A stretch of DNA of 64,000 bases from Dermabacter sp. (GTDB taxonomy: Bacteria > Actinomycetota > Actinomycetes > Actinomycetales > Dermabacteraceae). This document shows, piece after piece, positions 45,997 to 55,981 of the stretch. A program made the position numbers and the translations under genes. The stretch covers positions 1 through 64,000 of the forward strand of contig JAUNTX010000010.1 of the NCBI GenBank assembly GCA_030538475.1, read 5' to 3'. Position 1 is the first letter of the stretch. Every line of letters begins with the position of its first letter. The notes below the pieces were generated by a model. That model saw nothing but the letters and a program-made list of their open reading frames with translations. It did not search any database and was not told the DNA's origin.

Positions 45997-48774
45997 GTGA
46001 GCACGGTGAACTCTTTCGGCGCCAAGGAAACCCTTGGGCTGAAGTCCACGTCCTACGAAATCTACGCAATCGACGCTGTTGCCGGCGCCGAGAAGCTGCC
46101 CTTTAGCCTCAAGATCCTCCTCGAGAACCTCCTGCGCACCGAAGACGGTGCCAACATCACCGCCGATCACGTGCGCGCCCTCGCCGCGTGGGATCCCGAG
46201 GCGGAACCGAGCGAGGAAATCCAGTTCACGCCCGCGCGCGTCATCATGCAGGACTTCACCGGCGTGCCCTGCGTCGTGGACCTCGCCACGATGCGCGAAG
46301 CCATGGCCGATCTGGGAGGCGACCCCACCAAGATCAACCCCCTGGCCCCCGCCGAAATGGTCATCGACCACTCCGTCATGATCGACGTGGCCGGGCGCGT
46401 GGACGCGCTCGAACTCAACATGGAACTCGAGTACAGCCGTAACCGTGAGCGCTACCAGTTCCTGCGCTGGGGCCAGGGCGCGTTCGACGACTTCAAGGTC
46501 GTGCCCCCGGGCACCGGCATCGTCCACCAGGTCAACATCGAGTACCTCGCGCGCACCGTCATGACCCGCGAGGTGGACGGCGTGCTGCGCGCCTACCCCG
46601 ACTCGTGCGTCGGCACCGATTCGCACACCACGATGGTCAACGGCCTCGGGGTCCTCGGCTGGGGCGTGGGCGGTATCGAGGCCGAAGCGGCGATGCTCGG
46701 CCAGCCCGTCTCGATGCTCATCCCGCGCGTCGTGGGCTTCAAGCTCACGGGCGAAATCCCCCCGGCCGCGACCGCGACCGACGTGGTGCTCACCATCACC
46801 GAGATGCTCCGCAAGCAGGGCGTCGTGGGCAAGTTCGTCGAGTTCTACGGCGACGGCGTGGGCCAGGTCCCGCTCGCGAACCGCGCGACGATCGGCAACA
46901 TGAGCCCCGAGTTCGGCTCCACCTGCGCGATCTTCCCGATCGACGATGTCACCCTCGACTACCTGCGCCTCACGGGCCGCAGCGCCGACCAGGTGGAGCT
47001 CGTCGAGGCATACGCGAAGCGCCAGGGCCTCTGGCACGACCCGTCGAAGGAGGCCAGCTACTCCGAGTACCTCGAGCTGGACCTCTCGACCGTGGTCCCG
47101 AGCATCGCGGGCCCGAAGCGTCCCCAGGATCGCATCGTCCTCACCGAGGCCAAGAAGGGCTTCCGCGAGGTCCTTCCCGGCTACGCCACGGGCCAGGAGC
47201 AGGCGCACTCGAGCGACACGGCCTCCTTCCCCGCTTCGGACCCGTCGGCCCCCGAAGCCGACACCGAACGCGGCGGCGATGCCCCCACGCACGCCCCGCT
47301 GAACGGCCGCCCGTCCCGCCCCACCCCGGTCGCGGGCCGCGACTTCACGATCGATCACGGCATCGTCTCCATCGCCTCGATCACCTCGTGCACGAACACC
47401 TCCAACCCGTCGGTCATGATGGCGGCGGGCCTGCTCGCGAAGAACGCCGCCGACCGCGGCCTCGAGGTGAAGCCCTGGGTCAAGACCTCGATGGCGCCCG
47501 GTTCCAAGGTCGTGACCGACTACTACGAGAAGGCGGGCCTGTGGCCCTCGCTCGAAGCGCTCGGCTTCCACCTCGTGGGCTACGGCTGCACCACCTGCAT
47601 CGGCAATTCGGGCCCGCTGGCCCCGGAGATTTCCGACGCCATCGCCGAGGGCGACCTCGCCGTCACCGCGGTGCTCTCCGGCAACCGCAACTTCGAGGGT
47701 CGCATCAACCCCGATGTGAAGATGAACTACCTGGCCTCCCCGCCGCTCGTCATCGCCTATGCGCTGGCCGGCACGATGGACTTTGACTTCCAGGCCGACG
47801 CCCTCGGCGTGGACGCCGACGGCAACGAGGTGTTCCTCGCCGACATTTGGCCCAGCCCCGCCGACGTGGAGCGGACCATCGCCGAGAACATCACGCAGGA
47901 CATGTTCACGAGCGACTACGCCGACGTGTTCACGGGCGACGAACGCTGGCAGAAGCTCGACACCCCCGAAGGATCGACCTTCGCGTGGGATGACGAGTCC
48001 ACCTACGTGCGCCGCCCCCCGTACTTCGAGGGCATGACGATGGAGCTCACCCCCGTGAAGGACATCGCCGGGGCGCGCGTGCTCGTCAAGGTGGGCGACT
48101 CCACGACGACCGACCACATTTCTCCTGCGGGCTCCATCAAGGCGGACTCGCCCGCCGGTGAGTACCTCAAGGAGCACGGCGTGGATCGCCGCGACTTCAA
48201 TTCCTACGGCTCGCGCCGCGGCAACCACGAAGTCATGATCCGCGGCACCTTCGCGAACATCCGCCTGCGCAACCAGCTGCTGGACGGTGTGGAAGGCGGA
48301 TACACGAAGAACTTCCTCACGGGACGCCAGAGCTTCATCTACGACGCCGCCCAGGATTACGCGGCGAAGGAGATCCCGCTCGTGGTGCTCGCCGGGAAGG
48401 AATACGGCACCGGCTCCTCGCGCGACTGGGCTGCCAAGGGCACGAAGCTCCTGGGCGTCCAGGCCGTCATCGCCGAAAGCTACGAGCGCATCCACCGCTC
48501 CAACCTCATCGGCATGGGCGTGCTGCCCCTGCAGTACCCCGAGGGGGAAAACGCCGACTCACTCGGCCTGACCGGCGAAGAGACCTTCTCGATCAGCGGC
48601 GTGAGCACCCTCAACGAGGGCCGCACCCCGGAAACTGTCGAGGTCGTCGCCACCGCCGAGGACGGCACGAGCGTGAGCTTCGAGGCCCGCCTGCGGATCG
48701 ACACGCCCGGCGAAGCCGAGTACTTCCGCCACGGAGGCATCCTGCAGTACGTGCTGCGCTCGCTCGCAGCATAA
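45997..48774 (+). CDS. acnA: Aconitate hydratase
   Basis: Interconverts citrate and isocitrate in the TCA cycle using a 4Fe-4S cluster. The 925-residue AcnA-type protein has [35 protein letters not shown], the cluster cysteines in [11 protein letters not shown] and [12 protein letters not shown], and the swivelling domain with [16 protein letters not shown] Pro/Ala-rich insertion near 405-445 is typical of actinobacteria. GTG 45997 follows GGGAG. Expression is probably controlled by the palindrome just upstream. Confidence 0.96.
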   Translation: MSTVNSFGAKETLGLKSTSYEIYAIDAVAGAEKLPFSLKILLENLLRTEDGANITADHVRALAAWDPEAEPSEEIQFTPARVIMQDFTGVPCVVDLATMREAMADLGGDPTKINPLAPAEMVIDHSVMIDVAGRVDALELNMELEYSRNRERYQFLRWGQGAFDDFKVVPPGTGIVHQVNIEYLARTVMTREVDGVLRAYPDSCVGTDSHTTMVNGLGVLGWGVGGIEAEAAMLGQPVSMLIPRVVGFKLTGEIPPAATATDVVLTITEMLRKQGVVGKFVEFYGDGVGQVPLANRATIGNMSPEFGSTCAIFPIDDVTLDYLRLTGRSADQVELVEAYAKRQGLWHDPSKEASYSEYLELDLSTVVPSIAGPKRPQDRIVLTEAKKGFREVLPGYATGQEQAHSSDTASFPASDPSAPEADTERGGDAPTHAPLNGRPSRPTPVAGRDFTIDHGIVSIASITSCTNTSNPSVMMAAGLLAKNAADRGLEVKPWVKTSMAPGSKVVTDYYEKAGLWPSLEALGFHLVGYGCTTCIGNSGPLAPEISDAIAEGDLAVTAVLSGNRNFEGRINPDVKMNYLASPPLVIAYALAGTMDFDFQADALGVDADGNEVFLADIWPSPADVERTIAENITQDMFTSDYADVFTGDERWQKLDTPEGSTFAWDDESTYVRRPPYFEGMTMELTPVKDIAGARVLVKVGDSTTTDHISPAGSIKADSPAGEYLKEHGVDRRDFNSYGSRRGNHEVMIRGTFANIRLRNQLLDGVEGGYTKNFLTGRQSFIYDAAQDYAAKEIPLVVLAGKEYGTGSSRDWAAKGTKLLGVQAVIAESYERIHRSNLIGMGVLPLQYPEGENADSLGLTGEETFSISGVSTLNEGRTPETVEVVATAEDGTSVSFEARLRIDTPGEAEYFRHGGILQYVLRSLAA

Positions 48775-48790
48775 GTCAAGAGCCCGACGA

Positions 48791-48838
48791 AGGAGGGCCC
48801 CTGCCGCAGCGCGTCAGCGCCGTGTCAGGGGCCCTCCT
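48791..48838. terminator. Bidirectional terminator between acnA and map
   Basis: AGGAGGGCCCCTG (48791-48803) pairs perfectly with 48826-48838. The 22-nt loop contains a smaller hairpin. It separates convergent genes. Confidence 0.8.
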
Positions 48839-48864
48839 CTGTGCTGCGGTAAGCGGCGCGGGGC

Positions 48865-49686
48865 TCAGCCGAGCGGGCCGACGCTCGAGCGGGGAGCGGG
48901 ATCGTCCGCCCGCGCCGTCATGATGAGCGGTGCGCCCGAGGTGACGATGAGGGTGTGCTCGGCGTGGGCACCCGTGGAACCGTCGCCGCTTTCGACGCTC
49001 CAGCCGTCCCGCTCGGAAATCTGCATGACGTCGGTCGTCGGCGTGAGGAAGGGCTCCACGGTGAGAACCATGCCCTCCACGAGCCGCGTGCCCGATCCGG
49101 CGGGGCCGAAGTTCGGCACGAACGGCTCCTCGTGCATCGTACGGCCCACCCCGTGCCCGCCGAACTGGCGATTGATGGTGTAGCCGAGCCCGTGGGCGCT
49201 CTCCCACACCGCCTGGCCAATATCACCCACGGTGTTGCCCGCGACGGCCTGGTCGATCCCGGCCCACATCACCGTCTCGGTGTCGCGGATGAGTTGCCGG
49301 TGCGCGGGCACCTGCTCGCCCACGACGATCGACAACGACGAGTCCGCGACCCACCCTCCGAGCGAGACCGCGATGTCCATGGACAGTAGATCGCCGCTGT
49401 TGAGCGCGCGGTCGTAGGGGCGGCCGTGCAGGACGGTCTCGTTGACGCTCAGGCAAATCACCTTGCCGAACGGGTAGGCGCCGAAACCGGGGTGGTAGTC
49501 GATGTAGCAGCTCGTGGCCCCGGCCTCGCGGATCAGGCGGTGGGCTTCGGCGTCGATGTCCAGGAGGTTCCACCCCACGTCCACGACCCTGCGCAAGTGG
49601 GAGAGCACGTGGGCGATGAACTCGCCCGCGGGGCGCAGTTCCGACTCGCTCGGGTAGCGCTTCTTGCGGCTTCGGCGAGGGCTCAC
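48865..49686 (-). CDS. map: Methionine aminopeptidase, type I
   Basis: Removes the N-terminal Met from new proteins. The 273-residue pita-bread protein has all five metal ligands: two Asp (LSMDIAVSLGGWVADSSLS), His in GGHGVGRTMHEEP, Glu in VEPFLTP and Glu in AEHTLIV. Its GTG overlaps the ctaA stop (GTGA). Being next to ctaA is not functionally obvious; a second map elsewhere would be normal in this phylum. Confidence 0.94.
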   Translation of the reverse strand: MSPRRSRKKRYPSESELRPAGEFIAHVLSHLRRVVDVGWNLLDIDAEAHRLIREAGATSCYIDYHPGFGAYPFGKVICLSVNETVLHGRPYDRALNSGDLLSMDIAVSLGGWVADSSLSIVVGEQVPAHRQLIRDTETVMWAGIDQAVAGNTVGDIGQAVWESAHGLGYTINRQFGGHGVGRTMHEEPFVPNFGPAGSGTRLVEGMVLTVEPFLTPTTDVMQISERDGWSVESGDGSTGAHAEHTLIVTSGAPLIMTARADDPAPRSSVGPLG

Positions 49687-50705
49687 GGGGTGGGAGCTTC
49701 TGCGTCGGCGGCGCCCTGGGCGGCGGCGTGGGACGCGTCATCGGCAGATGCGGGGCGCCACGTGTAGAGGGACGCACCAAGCCACGCAACCGCAGCCGAG
49801 AAGAGGGCGGCGCCGAACATGTGCAGGCCCACGAGCAGTTCGGGAAGCCCCAGGAAGTACTGGGAGTAGCCGATGATCGCCTGGATAATCGTCACGCCCA
49901 CGAGGGCCCACAGGGCCTTCAGGGACGCCGCGGGCGCCTTCGTGACGATCAGCAGCACCAGCATGCCGAAGATGAGACCGCACAGGAGCCACACCGCGTC
50001 GGCATGCAGCCACGCGATCTCCGCCGGATTGAACGGGAAGCGCGCGGGCTTCGTCGCATCGCCCGAATGCGGGCCGCTGCCCGTGACGATCGTGCCGAGC
50101 ATGAGGACGCCAAAGCCGACGGCGGCGAGCGGCCAGTAGACGAGCCGCGCCCCGGTATGCGTGGCGCTGCGGCGCGCACCATCGCCCTCGTAGAGGCGAT
50201 ACACGAGCACGGCGGAGACCGCGACGAGGATCGGCGAGACAATGAAGTGGAAGGCCACGAGGCTCGGATCCAGGTGCAGGCGCACCACGGCCATGCCGAC
50301 GATGGCCTGCAGCAGCGTGAGGATGAGCGGCACCCACGCCAGCCTGATGAAGCCCGCGCCCTTGCCGCGCAAGTACTTGAGCGTGGTGACCAGCAGCAGG
50401 ACCGCGAACACGGTGAGCACGAGCGTGAGCGTGCGATTGCCGAACTCGATGAAGGGACGGATGCCCATTTCCTCGTGGTAGCGCGGCGTGAACTGGCCCG
50501 GCTCGCAGTGCGGCCACGTGGAACAGCCGAGGCCGGAGCCGGTCAGGCGCACGACGCCACCGGTCACGATGATGCCGATCTGCGAGGCGAGATTGCCCCA
50601 GAAGGCGACGACGGTGAGGATCCTGGCGCGACGCGGTAGCGCCGTCAGGGCCGAATCCGGGGTGGGGGAGGCCACGTGCGAGGACTCCGGAAGGGCTGAG
50701 GTCAT
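49683..50705 (-). CDS. ctaA: Heme A synthase (COX15/CtaA)
   Basis: Oxidises heme O to heme A for the aa3 oxidase encoded at the left end of the window. The 340-residue protein has eight helices in two halves, with heme-ligand His residues in the repeated patterns around HFIVSPILVA and HMFGAALF, and the conserved loop GSGLGCSTWPHCEPGQF with two cysteines. ATG 50705 lies one base after the predicted start from TAGACT. Confidence 0.94.
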   Translation of the reverse strand: MTSALPESSHVASPTPDSALTALPRRARILTVVAFWGNLASQIGIIVTGGVVRLTGSGLGCSTWPHCEPGQFTPRYHEEMGIRPFIEFGNRTLTLVLTVFAVLLLVTTLKYLRGKGAGFIRLAWVPLILTLLQAIVGMAVVRLHLDPSLVAFHFIVSPILVAVSAVLVYRLYEGDGARRSATHTGARLVYWPLAAVGFGVLMLGTIVTGSGPHSGDATKPARFPFNPAEIAWLHADAVWLLCGLIFGMLVLLIVTKAPAASLKALWALVGVTIIQAIIGYSQYFLGLPELLVGLHMFGAALFSAAVAWLGASLYTWRPASADDASHAAAQGAADAEAPTP

Positions 50706-50712
50706 GCCCCTC

Positions 50713-50718
50713 AGTCTA
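50713..50718 (-). promoter_or_regulatory. -10 box (TAGACT) of a near-leaderless ctaA transcript
   Basis: On the minus strand the predicted start is 50706, one base before ATG 50705. GAGGGG between them could also act as a Shine-Dalgarno on a longer transcript. Confidence 0.5.
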
Positions 50719-50744
50719 GATTCGTCGGGAGGGGACCAGGGCGC

Positions 50745-51551
50745 TCAGGCGCTCGTCCACTTGAAGTACTTCACGGTCAAAACCGTGAACAGCGCCGCCC
50801 AGCCAAGTAGGAGCGCGAGCGAGACGAGCGGGGGCCAGTGCCCCTCGAGGGTCGCGCTCAGCGCGGACATGAGGGCGGCCGACGGCAGCAGGCCCACGAG
50901 CGGCGCGAGGATCCCCGGCAGATTCGAGGCCGGGAAGACGACGCCGCCGAGGGCGACGAGCAGCAGGAAGAAGATGTTGGACAGGGCGAGGACCGCCTCG
51001 GCGCGCAGCAGGCCCGCGATGAGCAGCCCCAGGGCGCCGAAGGCTGCCGCGCCGAGAATCCACACGGGGGCGCTCAGGGCCAGCTCCGTCAGCTGCGGCC
51101 GCCACCCGAGTCCGAGGGCCACCGCGCCGAGCACGATCACCTGCAGAACATGGATGATGCCGAGCGCGAGGGTTTTGCCCGCGAGGTAGCCGCTACGACC
51201 GAGCGGCGTGGTGGCGATCCAGCGCAGGACGCCGCCGCGCCGGTCGAAGCCGGTCGTGATGGCCTGGCTGGTCATGGCCGTCGCGATGATGCCGGTGGTC
51301 GCGGTGGCGGCGACGGCGTCGGTGATGGTGGGGGAGTGTCCGCCGAAGACCGCGGGCGAGAGCGGCACGAGCACGAGGCCGAGCAGCACGAAGGCGGGCA
51401 GGACGAGGGCGACCATGAGTTGCTCACCGTTGGTGAGCAAGATGCGGGCCTCGAGCCGGGCGTGGGCGAGGACGCGCTGGAGCGCCGGGGCGGCGCGTCG
51501 GGCGGGCGGTGCCAGTTCTTTCCGGTTTTCAGACGTTGCGGTGGTGTTCAC
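50745..51551 (-). CDS. ABC-2 type transporter permease
   Basis: A 268-residue membrane protein with six helices and the ABC-2 permease layout, including the RWIATTPLGRSGYLAGK amphipathic segment. With the ATPase encoded just upstream it makes an exporter; neighbours give no clear substrate, though this pair is often next to ctaA in actinobacteria. GTG start overlaps the ATPase stop (GTGA). Confidence 0.88.
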   Translation of the reverse strand: MNTTATSENRKELAPPARRAAPALQRVLAHARLEARILLTNGEQLMVALVLPAFVLLGLVLVPLSPAVFGGHSPTITDAVAATATTGIIATAMTSQAITTGFDRRGGVLRWIATTPLGRSGYLAGKTLALGIIHVLQVIVLGAVALGLGWRPQLTELALSAPVWILGAAAFGALGLLIAGLLRAEAVLALSNIFFLLLVALGGVVFPASNLPGILAPLVGLLPSAALMSALSATLEGHWPPLVSLALLLGWAALFTVLTVKYFKWTSA

Positions 51552-52414
51552 GACTGGGGACCTCCAACGCCTGCGTTCGTGAGGGACACGAGGATGCTTT
51601 CGAGATCGCCAGCCCCGTCGGTCACCGTCAGGTCGATCCCGTGCTCGCGCGCGAGGGACCGCACGCCGTGCACGAACGACGTGAGGCTCGCGGCCTCCGC
51701 CCCCCGGGCACGGAGGGTCACGCTGCGTTCGGCGTGATCGCTCAGCGCGGACACGACGCTCTCGGTCGTGCCGTCGGCAAGAACCCGGCCGCCCGCGATG
51801 ACCACGACCTTGTCGGCGAGCGAATCCACGTCGTCGATCGCGTGGGTGGTGAGAACCACGGCCGCGCCGCGCTGCGCCTCCTCGCGGATGAGCGCGCGCG
51901 TGCGGCGGCGAATCGCCGCATCCATGCCCGCGGTCGGTTCGTCAAGGAAGAGGATGTCGGGCCGCCCCACGAGGGCGAGGGCGAGGCTCAGGCGCTGCCG
52001 CTGACCACCGGAGAGGCGCCGCACGAGCGTGCGGCCGAAGGAGTCGATCTCGAGCGTCGCGGCCAGATCGTCAACGCTGCGCGGATGGGCAAACATCGAG
52101 GCGCCGTACTCGAGCAGCGTGCGAGCGCGCGCTCCAGAGGTGAGGCCGCCGTCCTGCAACATGACGCCCACGCGGGCTCGATCCTCCGCGCGCGCTTCGT
52201 CGGGACTCTTCCCGAGAACTCTCACCGTTCCCGCATCGGGCGTCAGCAGGCCCGTCGCGCACGCGAGGGTGGTCGATTTGCCCGCGCCGTTCGGGCCGAG
52301 CACCGCCGTGATCTGCCCCGCGTGCGCCGTGAAAGAGATCCCCTGGGCGGCGCGGACGCTACCAAACGACTTCGTGAGATCGCGGACGTCGAGGGCGGGG
52401 GCATCGGTGGTCAT
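51548..52414 (-). CDS. ABC transporter ATP-binding protein
   Basis: A 288-residue ATPase with Walker A (GPNGAGKST), Q-loop, signature LSGGQRQRLSLALAL, Walker B (ILFLDEPTAGMD) and the switch His in LTTHAID. It belongs to the drug/antibiotic export (DrrA-like) group. It pairs with the permease gene that overlaps it. A TACGAT box (52423-52428) gives a predicted 2-nt leader. Confidence 0.92.
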   Translation of the reverse strand: MTTDAPALDVRDLTKSFGSVRAAQGISFTAHAGQITAVLGPNGAGKSTTLACATGLLTPDAGTVRVLGKSPDEARAEDRARVGVMLQDGGLTSGARARTLLEYGASMFAHPRSVDDLAATLEIDSFGRTLVRRLSGGQRQRLSLALALVGRPDILFLDEPTAGMDAAIRRRTRALIREEAQRGAAVVLTTHAIDDVDSLADKVVVIAGGRVLADGTTESVVSALSDHAERSVTLRARGAEAASLTSFVHGVRSLAREHGIDLTVTDGAGDLESILVSLTNAGVGGPQS

Positions 52415-52422
52415 AGGCGTCC

Positions 52423-52428
52423 ATCGTA
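52423..52428 (-). promoter_or_regulatory. -10 box (TACGAT) before the ABC ATPase gene
   Basis: On the minus strand the predicted start is 52416, two bases before ATG 52414. Confidence 0.45.
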
Positions 52429-52458
52429 GCCCCGCCCCCGAGGAACGTCAGAGCAGCC

Positions 52459-53565
52459 TCAGCGGCCCGTCACCGTGAGCGGCGTGTGGCCCGGATCCAC
52501 GACCTCGCTGATAAGCGGCGGCAGGGGAGCGGTCCCACCCTCGCCCCAGGGCGTGCCCGGCAGGTGATCGCGGCCGTGGGGCTCGAGCAGCCACGCGGTC
52601 GAGGGGCCCGCCGGAACGATCTGGGTGGGGTTGATGTCGGTGTGCACCACGTAGTAGTGCTCCTTGATGTGCGTGAAGTCCACGGTGTCGCCAAAGCCCG
52701 GCAGCTGGAACAGCTCACGCAGGTATCCCGAGAGGTTCGGCATCGCCTGGATGAGGGTGCGGGAGGTCTTGAAGTGGGAGTAGTACACCACGTCGTGGCG
52801 CACGAGCGTCACGAACAGGCGCACGTCGGCCTCGGTGATGTGCTCGCCCATGAGGTAGCGGCGCGAGCCGAGCCGTTCGTCGAGGGCATCGAGCGTGGCC
52901 CACAGCTCCTCGTACGCGGCCTCGTACGCCTCTTGCGAACCGGCGAAGCCCACCTTGTATACCCCGTTGTTGACGGAGTGCAGGATCCGGCGCATGAGGT
53001 CCTCCATCTCCGCGCTCTCCTTCGGGTCGGTGGGCCACAGCTGCGGCGCCCCCTCGCGGTGGAACGCGCCCCACTCGCCGAAGAAGTCCCGCGTGATCTG
53101 GTTGAAGTCGTTCGTCACGACGGCGCCGTCGCGGGTGTCCACGATGGCGGGCACGGTGATGCCGCGCGGGTAGTCCGGGATCCGACGGAAGTACGCCTCC
53201 TGGAGACGCTCGATGCCGAGCACGGGATCCTTGCCGCCCTCGTCGAGGTCGAAGGTCCACGAGCGCTTGTCGTGGGTGGGCCCCGCAATGCCGAGGGAGA
53301 TGACGTTCTCGAGCCCGAGCAGGCGGCGCACGATGAGCGCCCGATTCGCCCAGGGGCAGGCGCGCGAGACGATGAGCCGATAGCGGCCCGGCTCGACCGG
53401 GTAGCCTTCGGCCCCGTCGCGGGTGATGCGGGTCGGGATGTAGGTCATGTCGCGCTCGAAGGCCTGGCCGGGCTTGACGTAGCTGCCGCGCTGATCGTGC
53501 TCGGAGGCGGCAGTGGCTTGGGCGTCGGTGTCGGCAGGGGCGGGGGAACTCTGGTGCGTGCTCAT
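52459..53565 (-). CDS. GST-fold thiol-dependent hydroquinone reductase (Xi class)
   Basis: A 368-residue protein of the glutathionyl-hydroquinone reductase family: thioredoxin-like domain with catalytic SRACPWANR (Cys near residue 90), conserved GEWG and FNQITRDFF, and a helical domain with EADVRLFVTLVRHD and YYSHFKT. These enzymes remove a thiol from conjugated hydroquinones. Actinobacteria generally use mycothiol, so the natural thiol may not be glutathione. The ATG is one base after a TAGGGT-driven start. Confidence 0.88.
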   Translation of the reverse strand: MSTHQSSPAPADTDAQATAASEHDQRGSYVKPGQAFERDMTYIPTRITRDGAEGYPVEPGRYRLIVSRACPWANRALIVRRLLGLENVISLGIAGPTHDKRSWTFDLDEGGKDPVLGIERLQEAYFRRIPDYPRGITVPAIVDTRDGAVVTNDFNQITRDFFGEWGAFHREGAPQLWPTDPKESAEMEDLMRRILHSVNNGVYKVGFAGSQEAYEAAYEELWATLDALDERLGSRRYLMGEHITEADVRLFVTLVRHDVVYYSHFKTSRTLIQAMPNLSGYLRELFQLPGFGDTVDFTHIKEHYYVVHTDINPTQIVPAGPSTAWLLEPHGRDHLPGTPWGEGGTAPLPPLISEVVDPGHTPLTVTGR

Positions 53566-53572
53566 GGCTCCC

Positions 53573-53578
53573 ACCCTA
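53573..53578 (-). promoter_or_regulatory. -10 box (TAGGGT) of a near-leaderless GST-fold gene
   Basis: On the minus strand the predicted start is 53566, one base before ATG 53565. Confidence 0.45.
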
Positions 53579-53584
53579 CGGGCA

Positions 53585-53590
53585 TATAGT
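53585..53590 (+). promoter_or_regulatory. -10 box (TATAGT) of the suf leader
   Basis: The predicted transcription start is exactly the A of ATG 53597, the first codon of a 17-codon frame. Confidence 0.55.
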
Positions 53591-53596
53591 TGAAAA

Positions 53597-53650
53597 ATGA
53601 ATGAGAATGGCGCGAGGGGTCACCCATGCCACACGCCCTCCCGGGCGTGA
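53597..53650 (+). CDS. Candidate leaderless 17-codon leader ORF of the suf operon
   Basis: The frame reads MNENGARGHPCHTPSRA and ends at TGA 53648-53650. Its start coincides with the predicted transcription start from TATAGT. It contains one Cys codon and two His codons flanking it. Its 3' end lies inside a 7-bp hairpin. It is proposed as a leader peptide for the sufR-B-D-C-T transcript; no homologue is known to me. Confidence 0.4.
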   Translation: MNENGARGHPCHTPSRA

Positions 53651-53679
53651 GTGACTAAGGTCCGCCTTGGTATCTTTTT
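53632..53679 (+). promoter_or_regulatory. Two-hairpin attenuator-like element before sufR
   Basis: Hairpin 1 is CACGCCC-TCCC-GGGCGTG (53632-53649). Hairpin 2 is ACTAAGG-TCCG-CCTTGGT (53654-53671, one U-G pair) and is followed by TTTTT (53675-53679), the form of an intrinsic terminator. Hairpin 2 could alternatively be a DNA operator, since its arms are inverted repeats. Confidence 0.45.
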
Positions 53680-53741
53680 GCAACTCCCCCTTTGTAGAAT
53701 CGGAAGGCCCCGTTCGACGCACGCGGAAGGAGGAGCGGGAC

Positions 53742-54557
53742 ATGAGTGCCACCCCGCAGCCCGGCGCCCACCAGGGCACGGACTCCACCCGAGACCGGCT
53801 GATCGACGCTATCTCCACCCACGGCCCCATCGCCGCGGGCGATCTCGCCGAACGCTTCGGCCTCACCGGCGCCGCCGTCCGCCGCCACCTCACCCAGCTC
53901 GAAGCCGACGGCATCATCCAGGAGCGTGAAAGCAGCCAGCGCACGCGCACGAGGGGCCGCCCACGCAAGGAGTTCGTCCTCGCCACGCACGCCGACGGCG
54001 GGCAACTGAGCGAGTGTGAAGAACTCGCCCTACTCGCGATGGCCGAACTCGAGGCGGCCGGTGGCGCCGACGCGCTCGTGCGCCTCGCGCGCGCCCGCAC
54101 GGACAAGTGGGAGCGCGAGTTTCACCGTCGCTATCGCTCCGAGCTGCGCCGCAGCGGCGAGATGACCCCGGCCCGCCGGGTGAGCCTCGTCATCGAGCTC
54201 CTGCAGGAGCTCGGCTACGCCGCCTCGCTGCGGCCCGTCACGGTCACCGTCGGCGCGGCTTCAGACGACGGCGAAGGTCCGTCGCGTACCCTCACCACGG
54301 TGCAGCTGTGCCAGGGGCGCTGCCCCGTCCAGGACATCGCCACGCGACACCCCGAACTGTGCGATGTGGAAACCGCGGCGCTCTCGCGCATGCTCGGCGT
54401 TCCCGTCCAGCGCCTCGCCACCCGCGCCTCCGGCGCCCACGTCTGCACCACCCACCTCACCCCAGCAATGGGGCAAGCGATCCTCGCTGACGCCGCTGCT
54501 GGCGGCCCGGGCGCGGAGATCACCACAGATTTACTCACCGAAGGAAGGAAGCCATGA
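53742..54557 (+). CDS. sufR: Iron-sulfur sensing transcriptional regulator SufR
   Basis: Probable repressor of the suf operon when its own cluster is intact. The 271-residue protein has an N-terminal winged HTH ([27 protein letters not shown]) and C-terminal cysteines in the family pattern CQGRCPVQD...LCDVE...HVCTTH that hold the Fe-S cluster. ATG 53742 has AGGAGG 8 nt upstream. sufB overlaps its stop (ATGA). A TAGAAT at 53695-53700 may give a second, nearer promoter. Confidence 0.93.
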   Translation: MSATPQPGAHQGTDSTRDRLIDAISTHGPIAAGDLAERFGLTGAAVRRHLTQLEADGIIQERESSQRTRTRGRPRKEFVLATHADGGQLSECEELALLAMAELEAAGGADALVRLARARTDKWEREFHRRYRSELRRSGEMTPARRVSLVIELLQELGYAASLRPVTVTVGAASDDGEGPSRTLTTVQLCQGRCPVQDIATRHPELCDVETAALSRMLGVPVQRLATRASGAHVCTTHLTPAMGQAILADAAAGGPGAEITTDLLTEGRKP

Positions 54558-55981
54558 CGAGTGCACCAGAGCAGCTCAGTCAGGACGACATCATTGCGTC
54601 CATCGGCAGCTATGAGTACGGCTGGCACGACCCCGACACGGCAGGCGCGCTCGCGAAGCGCGGCCTGAGCGAGGAGGTCGTGCGCAACATCTCGGCGCTC
54701 AAGAACGAGCCCGAATGGATGCTCAAGCGACGGCTGCGTGCCCTCTCGCTCTTCGAGAAGAAGCCGATGCCGACGTGGGGCGCCGACCTCAGCGGGATCG
54801 ACTTCGACAACATCAAGTACTTCGTGCGCTCCACGGAACGTCAGGCGACCAGCTGGGACGACCTGCCCGAGGACATCCGCACCACGTACGACCGCCTCGG
54901 CATCCCGGAGGCCGAAAAGGAGCGCCTGGTCGCGGGCGTCGCCGCCCAGTACGAATCGGAAGTGGTCTACCACCAGATCCGCGAAGACCTCGAAGAGCAG
55001 GGCGTCATCTTCGTGGACACCGACACGGGCCTGCGGGACTACCCCGAACTGTTCGAGGAGTACTTCGGCACCGTCATCCCCTCGGGCGACAACAAGTTCT
55101 CCGCGCTTAACACCGCGGTGTGGTCCGGCGGCTCTTTCGTCTACGTGCCCCCGGGCGTCCACGTGGACATCCCGCTCCAGGCCTACTTCCGCATCAACAC
55201 GGAAAACATGGGCCAGTTCGAGCGCACGCTCATCATCGCCGACGAAGGCAGCTACGTGCACTACGTCGAAGGCTGCACCGCGCCGATCTACTCGTCGGAC
55301 TCGCTGCACTCGGCCGTCGTGGAAATCGTCGTGAAGAAGGACGCCCGCGTCCGCTACACGACCATCCAGAACTGGTCGAACAACGTCTACAACCTCGTCA
55401 CCAAGCGCACCACGGTGGAGCAGGGCGGCACGATGGAATGGGTCGATGGCAACATCGGCTCAAAGGTCACCATGAAGTACCCCGCCGTGTGGCTCATGGG
55501 TGAACACGCCCGCGGCGAAACCCTGTCCATCGCCTTCGCGGGTGAAGGGCAGCACCAGGACACCGGCTCGAAGATGGTGCACATGGCGCCGCACACCTCG
55601 AGCTCGATTGTCTCGAAGTCCGTTTCGCGCGGCGGCGGCCGCAGCTCCTATCGCGGCCTCGTCCAGGTCAACGACGGTGCCCACCACTCCGCCTCGACCG
55701 TGCTGTGCGACGCCCTGCTCGTGGACACCGTCTCGCGCACCGACACCTACCCCTACGTGGATGTGCGCGTGGACGACGTGCAGATGGGCCACGAGGCCAC
55801 CGTGTCCAAGGTGAGCGAAGAGCAGCTGTTCTACCTCATGAGCCGCGGCATGGAAGAGACCGAGGCCATGGCAATGATCGTGCGCGGCTTCATCGAGCCC
55901 ATCGCCCGCGAACTGCCCATGGAGTACGCGCTCGAACTCAACCGCCTCATTGAACTTCAAATGGAAGGAGCCGTCGGCTGA
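54554..55981 (+). CDS. sufB: Fe-S cluster assembly scaffold SufB
   Basis: SufB forms the SufBC2D scaffold where clusters are built. The 475-residue protein has the beta-helix core with [41 protein letters not shown] and the late [21 protein letters not shown] signature, including the conserved Cys and Glu used in sulfur transfer. It overlaps sufR (ATGA) and sufD (TGATG), so the operon is tightly coupled. Confidence 0.97.
   Translation: MTSAPEQLSQDDIIASIGSYEYGWHDPDTAGALAKRGLSEEVVRNISALKNEPEWMLKRRLRALSLFEKKPMPTWGADLSGIDFDNIKYFVRSTERQATSWDDLPEDIRTTYDRLGIPEAEKERLVAGVAAQYESEVVYHQIREDLEEQGVIFVDTDTGLRDYPELFEEYFGTVIPSGDNKFSALNTAVWSGGSFVYVPPGVHVDIPLQAYFRINTENMGQFERTLIIADEGSYVHYVEGCTAPIYSSDSLHSAVVEIVVKKDARVRYTTIQNWSNNVYNLVTKRTTVEQGGTMEWVDGNIGSKVTMKYPAVWLMGEHARGETLSIAFAGEGQHQDTGSKMVHMAPHTSSSIVSKSVSRGGGRSSYRGLVQVNDGAHHSASTVLCDALLVDTVSRTDTYPYVDVRVDDVQMGHEATVSKVSEEQLFYLMSRGMEETEAMAMIVRGFIEPIARELPMEYALELNRLIELQMEGAVG

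Noticed and set aside
45983-46000. A five-codon frame (MGDNQ) whose stop overlaps the acnA GTG
   Set aside because: It would fit the minicistron pattern, but it has no leaderless start or Shine-Dalgarno of its own, and the acnA Shine-Dalgarno lies inside it. Chance is likely.
53588-53610. AT-rich stretch resembling a Fur or Zur box
   Set aside because: Only one half resembles the consensus and there is no matching second half. The stretch is better explained by the TATAGT promoter and leader ORF.
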